The notes below the pieces were generated by a model, which saw only the letters and a program-made list of their open reading frames with translations, was not told the origin of the DNA and did no database searches. Shown in pieces: positions 37,006 through 48,834 of a DNA stretch of 64,000 nt (its first letter is position 1; each line of letters opens with the position of its first letter). The translations under genes and the position numbers were made by a program. Source of the stretch: Rhipidocladum racemiflorum. Its lineage: Eukaryota > Streptophyta > Magnoliopsida > Poales > Poaceae. Location of the stretch: positions 49,185,849 to 49,249,848 of the forward strand of contig CM070581.1 in the NCBI GenBank assembly GCA_036346355.1, in the 5' to 3' direction.

Positions 37006-40000
37006 TGTAACAACCCAAAAAGGGTTGTTGTGATAAAATTATATTCAAATAAATAAAATGAGTTTTTCTAGAGTTTTGGTGGATTTTTAAATCTTTTGCA
37101 ATTCAGAAGAATTTATATGATTAGTTGCTAGCTGTTGTTAAATTAACTCTTGGATTTTGTTTCAACATTAACAGTAGCCAAAAGTATTTTAATGTAGTCC
37201 CAAATATTTCAAAATTTCTTAAGTTGGTAAGTCACACATATCATGTTCATGTCATTCATATTTGCAGTAAAACCTTCACTTGTTTAAAAATTTACAAGTG
37301 ATGAGTCATTACTTTGAAGGGAGATTAATTTTATGAAACCTTAAAAATTATTTCCAATTACACCAACACTTCTCTTGCCCAAAGTCAATGACATGTGGAC
37401 CTTGTTCATGTGAGAAGGAGAGTGGACTGCACACACACCTAATCTTTTCTCACTTTACCTACCTCTACCCACCCTTTACACCTACTCTATGACATGTGGG
37501 CCCTAGCCCCACATGTAAGGGATGAAGTGGGCAACTATATAAACCCCTTCACCTTGGTTTCTCCTCCCAACCACCTCATTCTTATTCACTTGGGTAGGGT
37601 TTTCAAGAAGAGAGCAAGAGCTCTCCTCTCCTTCCTCTCCGTTCCTCTCCTCAAATCCATTCAAATCTTGAGTTTGAGCTTGTGCATGCTATACCATTGG
37701 ATTCCTCTCATCCCAAACTTCAAATCCATCCAAGTGGAATTTTCTTGCACCAAGTTTTGGTTAAGTCTAATCCATTCTTCATCTTCCTCTTTTGCTGAAA
37801 TTTTGCAACTTGAAGTTCATTCATTTCCTCTCCATGAAAATCATCTCCAAGTTGAAGAACTGATCGTGCATGTCACGTATCTAGCTTGAGGAGGAGGAGG
37901 AGGAGGAGAAGGTGTCATCTCCAAGATCTAGGAGGGGGAGACGGACACCGAAAACCATCGTGTCGTCGTTATTCTTCATCTTTTCATCAAATCAAACTCC
38001 CACCACGAGCAAGGGTTTCATTGTGGTGGTAAGGCTCTTTCCTAGCTACACTATCTTTTCATATAGTGTATCATATGTATGTGCATTGACCATCTAACAC
38101 CTTGTTGGAATCCTAAACCCTAAACTCTAAGTTTCGGGTGTAACTCGGAAGTTTCGGATTAAACTCGGAACTTCATAATGGGTTCCAATGACCATGGCAC
38201 TTCTCTTGACTCATAAATTCCAGATTTTACTCAGAAGTTTCGGATGTAACTTGGAAGTTTTGGGTTGAACTCGGAACTTCATGGTCGGTTCCAACAATCA
38301 CGGCATAGCCAAGTCCTACTGAACCAACTTAAGTGACCATAACTTTTGCATCGTGAATCCAAATTGGGTGAAACCAATTCCTATGCATTCATATGATCAT
38401 ACTCTTTCATACCTAATAGAAAAAAAAGACTTGGGTTACTTATATATGGATCTATCATAGGATCTTTAACAAGCTATAATATTGTTAAAACCCCAACCGA
38501 ACTATCTTGTTTTGGTTATAGCTTTTCACACACAAGTTCGAACTTCACAAACTCAAATTGTATGTTCATATTTTGACTATTAATCCAAATTCATGAGCAT
38601 TTCATGCATGATTGAGCATACTTCAATAGTGTTCATCGTTTGAGTTCTTGATTGGTGTTTATTTGAATTGAATTTTCTAGGTAGGTGTTGACGCTTCGGA
38701 AGGCAATCCCGAGTACGACTACGTTTACAACATCAAGAACAAGCAGCAAGGCACTACTTATACTTTGAACATATTGATCTCATTATTTGCAATTTATATT
38801 TGAAGCTATTTTGTCAATTGCATGCCTACTTTCAATTACAATTATGTTTTGGGTAGAATAATTAGCTATTGCCATGTTGACATGTTATCCCCTTGTCATA
38901 TTCCTTTCATATTCCATTGTCCCCTTAGGTGGTTTACTATTATGTATGGGTTCTTGTGAATTGCTTAGCCATGCTTAGAACATCGTTAGAAAACGCGATA
39001 GACTTACTCCATCGGTCGCAATGATCAAGAACGACTATGATGATGTTGAATTAAATTGTCGTTAATGAGTATAAATATTGGCTAAGGACCTTAAGGATTA
39101 AATCCTGGTACCATCTCATCAAGTAACTATCGTGTGAACCATACGTCGTTTATGGGACCGACTTAGCCAAGTGCTTGTGTATGACAAGGGGTATTTAAAC
39201 CATATGCACTCAGAATTCCTTAAGCTCATTGGAGTGTCAAGGAATGTCCGCTGGAATTCCTCGAGATCGTTGGAGCATCAAGGAACGTCCTCGGAATCCC
39301 TCGAACTTTGCGAAGTGTCAGGAATGTCGAACAACGGGTGTACTCCTTGATCCACACACACAGAGCACTGGGCACACGGGATCAAGGGTCACAGTCACCC
39401 GGGTGGTTTAAATGCACTACCATGCATACTAAAAAATGGTTTTGTCACGTGTACCTCGGCCGGCACATCAAAGGAAATGTGCTAATAGCTTGGCTCATGA
39501 GTGTGGCATATCGTGTGGGTAAAGTCGCACCTCTGCAGAGCTTAAACTATTCGAATAGCCGCGTCCATGGTCAAGGACGATTGCTTGTTGTTGTTAGCCA
39601 CCAGGCGAGTTTTAAGGACTTAGTAAGATTGGGATAGGTGTGGAAAATGACACGAGTATTAGAGTACTCGTGTGTGTAGGCGAACACGAGCGCTGGACTC
39701 GTGGTTCAGAGAATGCTTGGAGGCATGAGATGAATATGTTTATGATGATATTATATTATGTATTAGACTTTGAAAAGGTTTACTAAATGTAAGTTTCAAT
39801 CTATACATGTCTATGTTTTTACTCCAAATGTTGCGTTATGCTGAAATTACCATTTTGCCTTCCTTTGATGTAGCAACCACATGTAGCTAGACTTCGGTAT
39901 GTTACTAATATTATTGTGTGAGTACATTCTTTGTACTTAATCGCATTGTCCACCTACTGCAGGTGAGGATGAGGTGCTGCCTGGGAATTTTTATCGGGCA

Positions 40001-40360
40001 GATTTCGATGACGCTAACGTTTAGATGCACGTTCTTGCCTTCAGTTGGTTGCCTAAGGGTTTGGGGCATACTACACTGGCCTTTTGTTGTTCTCTTATAT
40101 TTTTCACTGCTACTTTGATGTAATAACACTAATTATGTCGTTGTGGATAGCAGTCCTAACTTTTGGTATGTAACTATGTTATGCTTCCTCTATTTGTGTA
40201 TGTGTTGTGATGCAAACTGTTGGGCATCGTTGCGCGTGTTGGTTGACTGTCCTGGGGCCAACACGAGCATACATGCGGAGCGCCTGAGGTTCCTTTGATT
40301 CACTTGAGTTGTACCATGCATTTGAGTGAATCAGCGGAGTCCCAGGGATGGCTCCCCACA
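37006..40360 (+). repeat. Chromovirus E 3' LTR (right end uncertain)
   Basis: The LTR starts TGTAACAACCC after the polypurine tract. It has a TATA box (TATATAAA, 37,536-37,543) and a CT-rich leader. A segment at 38,682-38,800 is equivalent to the short conserved frame of A/B, and GTGGGTAAAGT...CTGCAGAG (39,513-39,570) is shared with A/B. A candidate end, gctccccaca, is at 40,360, but no partner LTR is available to prove it. Confidence 0.65.
37536..37543 (+). promoter_or_regulatory. TATA box of element E LTR
   Basis: TATATAAA with a CT-rich leader starting about 30 bases downstream is typical of an LTR promoter at the U3/R border. Confidence 0.6.
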
Positions 40361-42049
40361 TTAGTGGAGACGCACGGCGTAACTCTCATCGCATTGGCCT
40401 ACTGAGACCACTAGATTAGCTATCGATTTTTAATCTCAAATTGATTTTTGTTATGGCTAAACCTATGTTGATGATGCTGCTACTCTTAAGTTGTTATGGC
40501 TATGAGTGTGGAGATTACCTAGGATATAGTGAATGAACTGGAATACTAGTTGTGGAGCGGAAATGATATTGGTGAAGCTGGAGCAATGTAGCTGTCTCCC
40601 TTGCCCTTGCTCCCTTAGCTTCTCCTCCTGGCTCCTTGTGGTTCTTGCTTGCTTGAGCTCATGGTTATGCTTACTTGCTCTTGGGGCTTGACCTCTTGGT
40701 GGTTGCCGACCTTCTAATCTTGGTGATGCTTCTGGTAGTCTTCTAATCTTGGTGCTTCTGGAACCTCACTCTTGGTTGTTCTTGTGGCTTTATGGTTTTC
40801 TCTGGATGCTGGTTTGTGGAACTTGCGATGGTCGTCTGTTATGTGCTTGCTTGAAAAGATTGGCCATGTTCCTGGTTTGCTCTGGCTTTGCCTTATAGCC
40901 GAAGGCTAGCTTGAAATGGATTGCTTTGGTTGGACCTATCATCACTTACATACAGTGTTTTATCTCTATCCCTTAAGTATTGTGGAATTTTACTTTTTAC
41001 ACGGGAACTCACTCTTCTACCACGCAAGATTTTTGATATACACACGTCTACAGATAATTACAGGTTTGTTAATTGCCAAGTGATGAACCCTATTTTCGTG
41101 AGAGGTGCCGATTCAGCCTTGATCGAATCTGGTATATTAGTGCAGGATACCAAACCATACAGGACTGACAACAATTCTAATTCTAATTCAATTATTTATT
41201 TTAATTCACTAATTCTTTTATGCTTATATGCATGCAACTAATATGCGGGACCTACATTGAAGATCAGAAGATCAAAAGGACACCAGTGTTTTATATTTGT
41301 ATTCTTGTAATTTTCTTTTTTACGATGTAATTAATTATTTTTGTAATTTGTAATCCAAGCCGTAATTAAATAATCGAGTGTTACAATTTAATTCAACGTA
41401 ACATATTAGTGATTTCTGAGTTATAATATTACTTCTTTAATGATTAATTGAATTTAATTGGGTGCTTTATTTTGTTTTAATGTCCTAATTGCAATGTCTA
41501 ATTGATCGGGATATTTCAGAACTGCTGGAACATTCGAATGTAATGTGTAGAATATTTTGTTCGAACTACTAGAACATTTGACTCTAATTAAACCGCTTCA
41601 TTTCCCCTAAGCAATTCGAAAAAAAAACATGCTGGAACATCACCCGTGAACTATTGAGCATTTTAATGTAATGTGTGGAACAATTCATTTTATGACTGGA
41701 ACATCCGAAGTTTGAGAGTCGGATGGATGTTCCACCATCACATTTGATTTGTTTCACTGGTTTTTGTTCTTTGTTCGTGATATATGTTATCATCACCAAG
41801 CCAAAATATGTGTAGTTTGGATCTGATGTCATGTAATTCATCGTATGGAGAATGATGTTTTAAGTGAATCGTGAAAAGGATATTCAGTTCAAAAGATACG
41901 AGCTTTTGAATTTTTGTGAAAAACGGGGGAAAAAAAACAAAAACAAAAGACACGTTAGCCGAGTGGGGCTGCCTGTCCCACATGGGCAGTAGCATGTTAC
42001 ATGCCGCGTGTGGCACCTAGCGCGGCCCTCTAAAGCTATTGTTAGTGAG
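40361..42049. other. Intergenic sequence, no gene recognised
   Basis: AT-rich non-coding DNA. A small duplicated phrase (cttctaatcttggtg, near 40,710 and 40,741) and several gaacatt/ggaaca-type repeats at 41,520-41,720 suggest old transposon remnants. The frames I checked have no recognisable domain. Confidence 0.6.
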
Positions 42050-42427
42050 AATTATAGCTATATTAAGCTCGGGAGGTTTGAGAGCTTCTCAAACCATCCA
42101 TCTGTCATCCTTCGGTTTTCCAAAAAAGCCCCTCCAATCCTTCAAATTACGGATAGGTCCCTAAAAATTACAAAAAAAATCCTTTGTGATTTTTTGCCAG
42201 GACAAGAAAAACTTTTCTAAATCGCGTTTGGATCCCTCGCTTGTTACATTATGGAAAAAGCCTCCCGTTAAATACAAATCGCGAACGAGCCCTTTTCTAC
42301 TTTTTCGGAATAGCGGTGATTTCCAAAAATATAACAATCAGGTCATTGGTTCTTACATCTAGGTCATTTCTTCGTTTTCCCCAGAAAAATGTTTTCATCA
42401 CGCGCGCGACGTGCGCCGTGCTTATAG
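42050..42427 (+). mobile_element. Helitron-like non-autonomous remnant, unit 1
   Basis: The phrase ctatattaagctcgggaggt near the left end and the GC-rich inverted repeat near 42,410 resemble the ends of grass non-autonomous Helitrons. The 3' CTAG is lost here but present in the unit 2 copy. Confidence 0.4.
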
Positions 42428-42820
42428 TTAACCTGATAATCAATTAGAAAGAAAAGATGTCATACCGCTGGGCTATGCTAGTTGCAACTAAGGTTAAGTG
42501 TTCACAGGTAAACAATGTTTTTTTTTTCACTCTACTTTTGCTTGGGCTTAATGGGAGACAATCGAGAGATGCATTTTTTGAAGCCATGTATATGCATTTC
42601 ACAATCATTACTTACGTTCTTCCCTATTACACATCTTTACAGCGTAAAACCCTTCGCCAAAATTAATTAACAGCCACAGAACTGCAACCAAAATAAACGC
42701 AACATTTGTCACAGAAGCCACATTCCACTCTCCTGCAACCAATCTAAACCATGCATGTAGGGAGAACAAGTCGTGGGTCATAAAACTGCTTGCCTGGAAA
42801 AACAGATGCATTGTACGTAG

Positions 42821-42828
42821 TATAAATA
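42821..42828 (+). promoter_or_regulatory. TATA box of inhibitor gene 1
   Basis: TATAAATA lies 97 bases before the ATG, giving a short leader of about 70 bases. The identical box and leader occur in unit 2, so both genes keep a core promoter. Confidence 0.75.
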
Positions 42829-42924
42829 ACCCCATGCAGGTCTCACCAATCACCGTTCCTCCTCAGCGCTGCAATTAAGAAACTCCAAGAACACTTACAC
42901 CAAGGATTAGCTAGCTCCGCGACC

Positions 42925-43716
42925 ATGGCCATGCCTCGTTATCTCGCTCCCCTCTTCCTCCTCCTCGTTTCCAACGCACCCATCGCCCGCCCCATCCCCC
43001 TCGGCGACAACCTCCAGGACGCGTGCAACAAGACGCTGTTCCCCAAGGTCTGCATCCAGGCCCTGACGACCAACCCGGAGAGCCGGACGGCGAGTGCGCG
43101 CCGGCTGGCCGAGCTGTCCGTCTACGTCGCAGCCGAGATGGGCACAGCGGTGGCCGCGTTCTCCCACCACGAGCTCAACGACGTCAAGGAGGACTCCCTA
43201 TTCAAATGCCTCGACAGCTGCTCCGACGACATCGAAGAGGCGGTGGCGCACCTGAGCGCGCTCACCCGGGAGCTCACCGACGCCAAGTTCCTCGAGGTCA
43301 AGTCGTGGCTGTCGGCGACGCTCGGCGGCACGTCCACCTGCGAGGACACCTGCAAGGAAGCGCCCATCAGCGAGATCAAGAACGCCGTCGTAACCAAGAG
43401 CCTCGAGTTCGAGAAGCTCCTGCGCGTCACGCTCGACCTCATCACCGAGGCGTCCGGCTCCATGTCGGCCGAGGTCGCCGTGCCGCCCTCCGCGTGGGAC
43501 GCCAGCGCGCCGTCGCCGTACTCTTACGGCGCCAGCGCCCCGGGACCGTATTCATCCGACGCCAGCGCGCCGGCGTCCTCCTATGGAGCCAGCGGGCCGA
43601 CCGCCGACGTGCCGTCGCCATCCCCATCGATCTCCATCTCACCGTTATCCGGGGCCGCCGACGCGCCGGCGCCGTCGTCTGGCGCCGGCGCTCCGGAGGC
43701 CGACGCGACAGCATGA
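42925..43716 (+). CDS. Pectin methylesterase/invertase inhibitor domain protein, copy 1
   Basis: This 263-residue intronless gene has a secretory signal (residues 1 to about 23, hydrophobic LAPLFLLLV core). A PMEI-type four-helix domain (about 29-175) carries the hallmark first pair C34 and C43 with eight residues between, then C95, C99, C139 and C143. The family fold needs four conserved cysteines; which of the last four pair is my inference. The tail (185-263) is Ala/Pro/Ser-rich with repeats such as DASAPSPYSY and GASAPGPYSS, typical of arabinogalactan-type O-glycosylation sites. No hydrophobic GPI tail follows. The likely role is an apoplastic inhibitor of pectin methylesterase; invertase inhibition is the alternative. 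The ATG context (gaccatggcc) is good. It differs from copy 2 at 8 residues. Confidence 0.9.
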   Translation: MAMPRYLAPLFLLLVSNAPIARPIPLGDNLQDACNKTLFPKVCIQALTTNPESRTASARRLAELSVYVAAEMGTAVAAFSHHELNDVKEDSLFKCLDSCSDDIEEAVAHLSALTRELTDAKFLEVKSWLSATLGGTSTCEDTCKEAPISEIKNAVVTKSLEFEKLLRVTLDLITEASGSMSAEVAVPPSAWDASAPSPYSYGASAPGPYSSDASAPASSYGASGPTADVPSPSPSISISPLSGAADAPAPSSGAGAPEADATA

Positions 43717-43829
43717 GCGAAAAAGTTTTTCGAGGCTTCGATCGGTGCCTAGGCTAGAAAGATTTTTTTTTTTTTTTTCTATCGCAAATTTATTGTTTCT
43801 TGAATGGATCTTTAATAATCGACAACACC

Positions 43830-43835
43830 AATAAA
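43830..43835 (+). terminator. Polyadenylation signal of inhibitor gene 1
   Basis: AATAAA about 110 bases after the stop codon is conserved in unit 2 at the same place. A T-rich run lies between stop and signal. Confidence 0.6.
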
Positions 43836-44903
43836 GGGTATGATGGGCTGATTAAGCCCAAGTAGAAAGCCCATTGAGGCTGTATGGTCTGCTTATGACT
43901 CGGCCTACGTTAGGTATAATTGAGGCGCATGCAGGAGACCAGTGGATGGGCGTGTAAGCCCTGTGTTGGGTGATTTGTTGTAAAGTGACAATAAATTGTT
44001 ATGATTTTCACATGTCGTATTGGCATCTTTAAGAGAAATTGACACTCCGTACAACCGCAGAGACAACTGTTATCTGTATAGCTCTCGACATCATTTGCTA
44101 AAATAATTAGAAATAACACTTGGAATGGAAATTGACAACTGTTGTTGGTACTCCGGTGGCCACACAAATCACCTTGTTGGTAAACGAGCTCTCTACGATA
44201 TATACGCATTACATTGTCTATAGGTGCAATCGTCCGCGCTAATAGATCGTTTGTTCAGCAATATATAACCTGTCTCTCTCTCTCTCCTCCCAGCTGTCCT
44301 CCATGTAAGCATGAATTTCATGTGGCGTCGCTATAGATATGGATGATGACAGCCCATCCTACATGCCCAAAATGCCTAGTGGAGGGAAGCCCATGGTAGT
44401 TTGGAAGAGTGGCTTCTAGGGCTTATGGCCAACCAGGGAGTGTATAGGCATCATCCGAATGTTTTTGTCTCAAAAAACATCCAAACTTTGGAACGTATGA
44501 TCAAAACACACATCAGTAGGATCAACCCACCTCGAATTCAGGGGGGTGTGTATCGATCTGAAAGCAAATCCAATGGCCAAGAATTTGGATGATGGTTGCT
44601 AAAGATTCTCCACGGGGCTCATACCAGGCTATCAAAACCCGACCAACAATTACCTGCCATGCCTATGGTAGAGCAGTCCATGACGACGTCGCCTCAAGAC
44701 GGGCAAGAAAACCTTCCCCGTGAGCCGAAAACAGGACTTCTTTTATTCCCATTCTCTTGCAAATTTAACAGTTTTTGCAGATCCCATTGCCATTATATTT
44801 AGAAAAAAGTCTAGATAACACTCTAAACTTTGTTCGAAAGTTCGTCCACCATACCGAACTATAAAAACCAGACATTTTATCCCCCCTGAACTTCACAATC
44901 GAT
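43836..44903. other. Intergenic, no gene
   Basis: No coding sequence is supported. A CT microsatellite lies near 44,272-44,290. One arm (44,380-44,395) of a 16-bp inverted repeat is here; its partner is at 48,484-48,499 beyond the gene-fragment region. Confidence 0.6.
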
Positions 44904-45671
44904 TAGTGGCAATTTTTAACTGATATCAGTGCCAGTTTTCAAACCGTCACAGATTAAGTGCCACCGATAATCGAGGATTATTAGTGACAGTTTTAAAACC
45001 GTCACAGATAATACTATCAGTGGCGGTTTTAGCCACAAATATTCATATCATCAATGGTGATTTTAGCCAAAAACCACCACTAATAATATTATCTGTGGCA
45101 GTTTTTGGCCAAAATCATAATTGATAATATGAGTATTTGTAACGGTTTTAGCCAAAAACCACCACTCATAATATTATCTGTGGCGGTTTTAACCAAAAAC
45201 CGTCACAAATAATTTCAGACCACAAAATAAAAAACCATCATTTCAGGCTAATATCAGAAAACGCTAGACATACCCTCTAAAACAGTATACACAAAGAACA
45301 GATATATCATACACATTGTAGCATATATATACACAAAGTAGCATAAGAATAACTAGAATGAAACATCAATTTACACTTTATAATGAAACAAAATTTAAAT
45401 AATAAAACCCTAAACTAATTTTTTAAACTACAAGCCTTCGATGTTAGTTGGAGACGACTGAATTGCCAAAGCAAGTCGCCACTAAAACCCATCACTTAGA
45501 GACTATGGATCTTCATCCAATGAAATAGTACTCAAACCAACCTAGTATGTTGCAAACAAAATTATCTTCAGCAAGAATGTGATGTTCAAGCAACAAGCTC
45601 ACTTGACAATGCAAAAATTAAGGCAAGAGTGTTCTATTAGGCACCAAAATTTTTTTGAGACATAATCATTA

Positions 45672-46230
45672 CCGATTTGATGGCATTTTGAAGTTTAAAA
45701 GCAAGCTGCTCCCTTAAATAAAAGTCCGCCTTTTGCCTAGGCCATCCAAAAGTAACTTCTTCAAGTACAGTATCTGCTAAGAAGTACCTACAAGGATATA
45801 TGTAAAAGATCTTAATTTTCAGTGGAACTTTTCAAACGCTCCCACAGATCGTAGGCATTCTTATTCAGTTTTACATAATTTAGTTGTGAAAGGAGCAAAT
45901 CAAACCTCTCAGGAAACTGAAATACAATACCAACTCTTTGCGAAGCTAACAGTTCTGATAGACCCATTGGATTTCCACTATCATCATATTTCTGAATGCA
46001 AATTGAGCCAGAGGTAGGTTCTGATGGACCAGCCAAAAGCTAACAAATCAAGCAGTCACCTTAATATGAAAGGTAAGGAGGAAATTTAAGAATGCCATGC
46101 AGCATTTCAATGCAAACATGTAAAAGAGTGGTCTTTCCACTCCCACTCCGTCCAAATATTAAACCAAAACTGCATGAATATAGTGCTCCCATTCAACAAG
46201 TTTTGTTCAGTTCCTGGAGGTCGATAGCTG
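45672..46230 (-). pseudogene. Captured fragment of chloroplast ABC transporter (ABCI11/NAP14-like), unit 1
   Basis: Three exon-like blocks read on the minus strand. Block 1 (about 46,230-46,095) has VSYRPPGTEQNLLNG and the Walker A region FGRSGSGKTTLLH; a small shift separates these. Block 2 (about 46,040-45,906) has TSGSICIQKYDDSGNPMG and the Q-loop VGIVFQFPER, followed by a GT. Block 3 (about 45,788-45,672) has YFLADTVLEEVTFGWPRQK preceded by an AG. The order and wording match plant ABCI11/NAP14 ATPases. The ABC signature, Walker B and the transit peptide are absent, so this is a non-functional fragment. Confidence 0.8.
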
Positions 46231-47004
46231 ACTCTTATCACCTAAAAGAAGTGAAGTTCAATATATTTCACAACTAATGAAAAAGAGAAAATGTTTATGT
46301 TGAGTGGCAGATTGCACAGATGTTAGACAAGCTAAATAACAGTTAGATGCAATCCATTTCTCTAGTCCTATTTTCCATCTAATGAGGGATTAAGTCTTTG
46401 ATTTCGAATGCCCACCACCTAGCAGTGAGAATCTTCAGTTTCCCCACTTGGGTTTGGAGAACTTGACCTAAATGCTCCCCAGAATCAGTTCAAATCCAGA
46501 GGCTTAGGCGTTCTTAATGCACATAAATCTATGCCAACAAAACACGTCTACACAACTAACCCCAGTATAAGAACTAGCAAATGGGTGAGGTATAAGATTG
46601 CTATGTTATCTATATAACAAAATTTATCTTACAGTTTTTAGATGTAGTGATTAATTTTAGTCTGAGAACTATGGATGTCTCAGTGCTGTTTCTGTAATGC
46701 TCGAATGCCCAAGATATTGCACTAGTTGGCAATTGACGTTAGCAAATTTGGCCCCAAAAGACTAAATCCAAACTATGTGGTTACACTACATTGCAAGTTA
46801 ATGCTAAATTCTTTTCTACTTCACTGGCATGTCTAGAATCCAAGCCTAATAGTCGATTTCAAGACCAATGCCAAGGCTGCATTTCACAGCTGGATCAAGC
46901 AAATCGACCACATCAAAGAAGGCATCTAATATGCGCACAAGCTTAATGCAGGGATCCATGCCAAAAAGGTAAAAAGAAAACTCATGACCGCACTAAAATT
47001 TTGG
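46231..47004. other. Non-coding stretch between captured fragments
   Basis: No coding signal is seen. It may be intron sequence of the captured DHAR or ABC transporter gene. Most of it (from 46,323) is deleted in unit 2. Confidence 0.5.
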
Positions 47005-47309
47005 GGAAAGAGGAGATGGACCAATTGGGCTTGTTGCTGATGTCGAAGAGCTTCATCTCGTAGGCCACCTTCTTCTCCACCAGCGGGAGCAGCACCCTCT
47101 GTGAGAAGGGGCCTGCCGCTGGTTCAAAATCGTCCCCAAGCAAGGATCAACACAAAAAGGTTAGGGTTTCGTGCCGAACCGGGCGGCAAAATGGAGACAG
47201 CGACGAGGCGGGACTCGGGAGGTATGGAATGGGGAGGGCACTCACAGTCACAGTCGCCGAGCTTGTCGGGAGCTCCGACGGCGGCCTTGACGCACACCTC
47301 GACGGCCAT
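47005..47309 (-). pseudogene. Captured fragment of dehydroascorbate reductase gene
   Basis: On the minus strand an ATG at 47,309 starts MAVEVCVKAAVGAPDKLGDC, the N-terminus of plant DHAR (a glutathione S-transferase family enzyme that recycles ascorbate). A donor-like gtgagt follows. After about 130 bases an AG leads into FSQRVLLPLVEKKVAYEMKL and DISNKPNW (47,112-47,012), the thioredoxin-fold start of exon 2. The remaining exons are missing. The segment is absent from unit 2 because of a deletion. The ATG and splice signals could support an aberrant transcript but not an enzyme. Confidence 0.85.
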
Positions 47310-47799
47310 GGCGACTGAGTTAGTTAATCTGGGTCTTCCTCGGTATTTTTTCTCCTCGGTTTACGGCAATTTTTTGGCAGTGAGAAGATCGAAACGCGAG
47401 GCAGTGTGCATCTACAGATAGTGCTTTATCAATAACGATTTTTCTTAAAAAATCATAAATAAGTAGATAGTGCTTTATCAATGACGATTTTTCTTAAAAA
47501 ATCATAAATAAGTGTTAAGATATTTGTGATGGTTCCATAAAAAAAACCGTCACAGAAAATAAATTATTTACGATGGTTTTAAATAAAAACAGTCACAAAT
47601 AGTATTCTCGCCAGTTTTAATTTAAAAACCGTCACTGATAATTCTATTTGTAACGGTTATAAATAAACTGCTACAAATAAGGTATCACCTATGTGCTATT
47701 TTATAGCAGTGATCGGGTCCAAATAACTCCCTAACCCGATTTTGCATAATGGTGTTGCTCACATGGCATGATAAGTGGATGGTCTTGCTATGTAAAATG

Positions 47800-48435
47800 T
47801 AGGGGTGAAAACGGGTCGGATAATTCCCACTCGATTCGGGACCGGATACGGAATCAGATTTGACTATCCGGTCGGACCTAGGATCGAATCTGGATACTTG
47901 AATTCGGATACGGGATCAAATACGGGACAACTAATATCCGGTAAATACGGGACGGATCCGGATATTCGGATATTTTCTATTTGGATATCCGGATTTTTTC
48001 CTATTCGGGTATTCGGATCGGATATCTGGATTTCCTATTCGGATATCAGCAAAAGCCTAGCCCATTTCTTCCCATTTTTTCCATAGAGAGCCCATTTATA
48101 TTGACAATGAGTTGGTTCTATTAATCCTAAAGTAGCATATTCTTTCTATGACGTATATTGGGTTTGATTGATATATATAACTTGCTATTATGGTCATGTA
48201 CCCGTACGGTTTAATTCACAATATATTACTCTATATATGCATGCATTTATCCTTATATATTTATCCATTTCAGATCCGAATCCGTCACATATCTGTCCCG
48301 TATCCGTATCCCGATTAACCCGGATTTGTATCTATATCTGGCTAGCACGTATCCGATTCCGAATCCAGAAAAAAAAAATGGGTTAGGATACGGGAAGAGC
48401 AATATCCGCCCGTATCCAACCCGTTTTCACCCCTA
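47800..48435. mobile_element. hAT-type MITE (636 bp), unit 1
   Basis: Terminal inverted repeats TAGGGGTGAAAACGGGT and its complement ACCCGTTTTCACCCCTA are flanked by a perfect 8-bp duplication gtaaaatg (47,792-47,799 and 48,436-48,443), the hAT signature. The interior is full of ggatatccgg and cgggtattcgg units and has no transposase. Confidence 0.93.
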
Positions 48436-48778
48436 GTAAAATGATATGCTAGGCATGTTTAGGTGAATGATAGGTGGGACTCACATGGGCTTCCCTCCAA
48501 ATCGAGAAACTACACGGACTGACAGCCATAGAAGCATGATTGGGAGCTCGGCGGGAGAGAAGCCCATATGGATCCCAGCTATCATTGATCTAATTTGGTG
48601 AGCGTATTATCCTATATGTTAAAACCATTCACCCATCACGCTACACGGGCAGTAACACTTTGCGAAATCCGATCAGTATGTTATTTGAGCCGGATTGCAA
48701 AGTTCAGGTGGTCAAACATCTGGTTGTACACTACTATAGAATGGAACAACACTATCGCTCTCCCTCTCACTTGCACCG

Positions 48779-48809
<31 letters not shown>

Positions 48810-48834
48810 GAGTCGAGGTGAAGGCAGTCAGGCA

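Larger units (their letters stand above)
44904..47711. mobile_element. CACTA-like element carrying gene fragments (unit 1)
   Basis: Both ends carry arrays of short direct and inverted motifs (acggttttagcc, aaaaccgtcaca) at about 44,930-45,235 and 47,500-47,690. This is the subterminal architecture of CACTA (En/Spm) transposons. The right end reads, on the minus strand, CACTGCTATAAAATAGC, a CACTA-type terminus. A matching left terminus is not found. Between the arrays lie minus-strand exons of two unrelated genes and no transposase, so it is a non-autonomous carrier (transduplication). Confidence 0.6.

Noticed and set aside
41936..42050. Possible Helitron end or tRNA-like fold near the GCCGCG...CGCGGC stem
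   Set aside because: The stem is followed by CTAA rather than a convincing CTRR-T end, and no tRNA arms or anticodon loop can be drawn.
43023..43757. Long Arg/Gln/Gly-rich frames overlapping both inhibitor genes on both strands
   Set aside because: They are shadows of GC-rich codon use in the PMEI-type genes. They have no domain, and the real frame has a signal peptide and conserved cysteines.
44800..44905. Left terminal repeat of the CACTA-like element
   Set aside because: No CACTGCTA-type start could be found to pair with the right end at 47,711, so the left boundary is only the array edge.
47805..48386. Ile/Tyr/Arg/Gly-rich frames
   Set aside because: They arise from repeated ggatatccgg units inside the hAT MITE.
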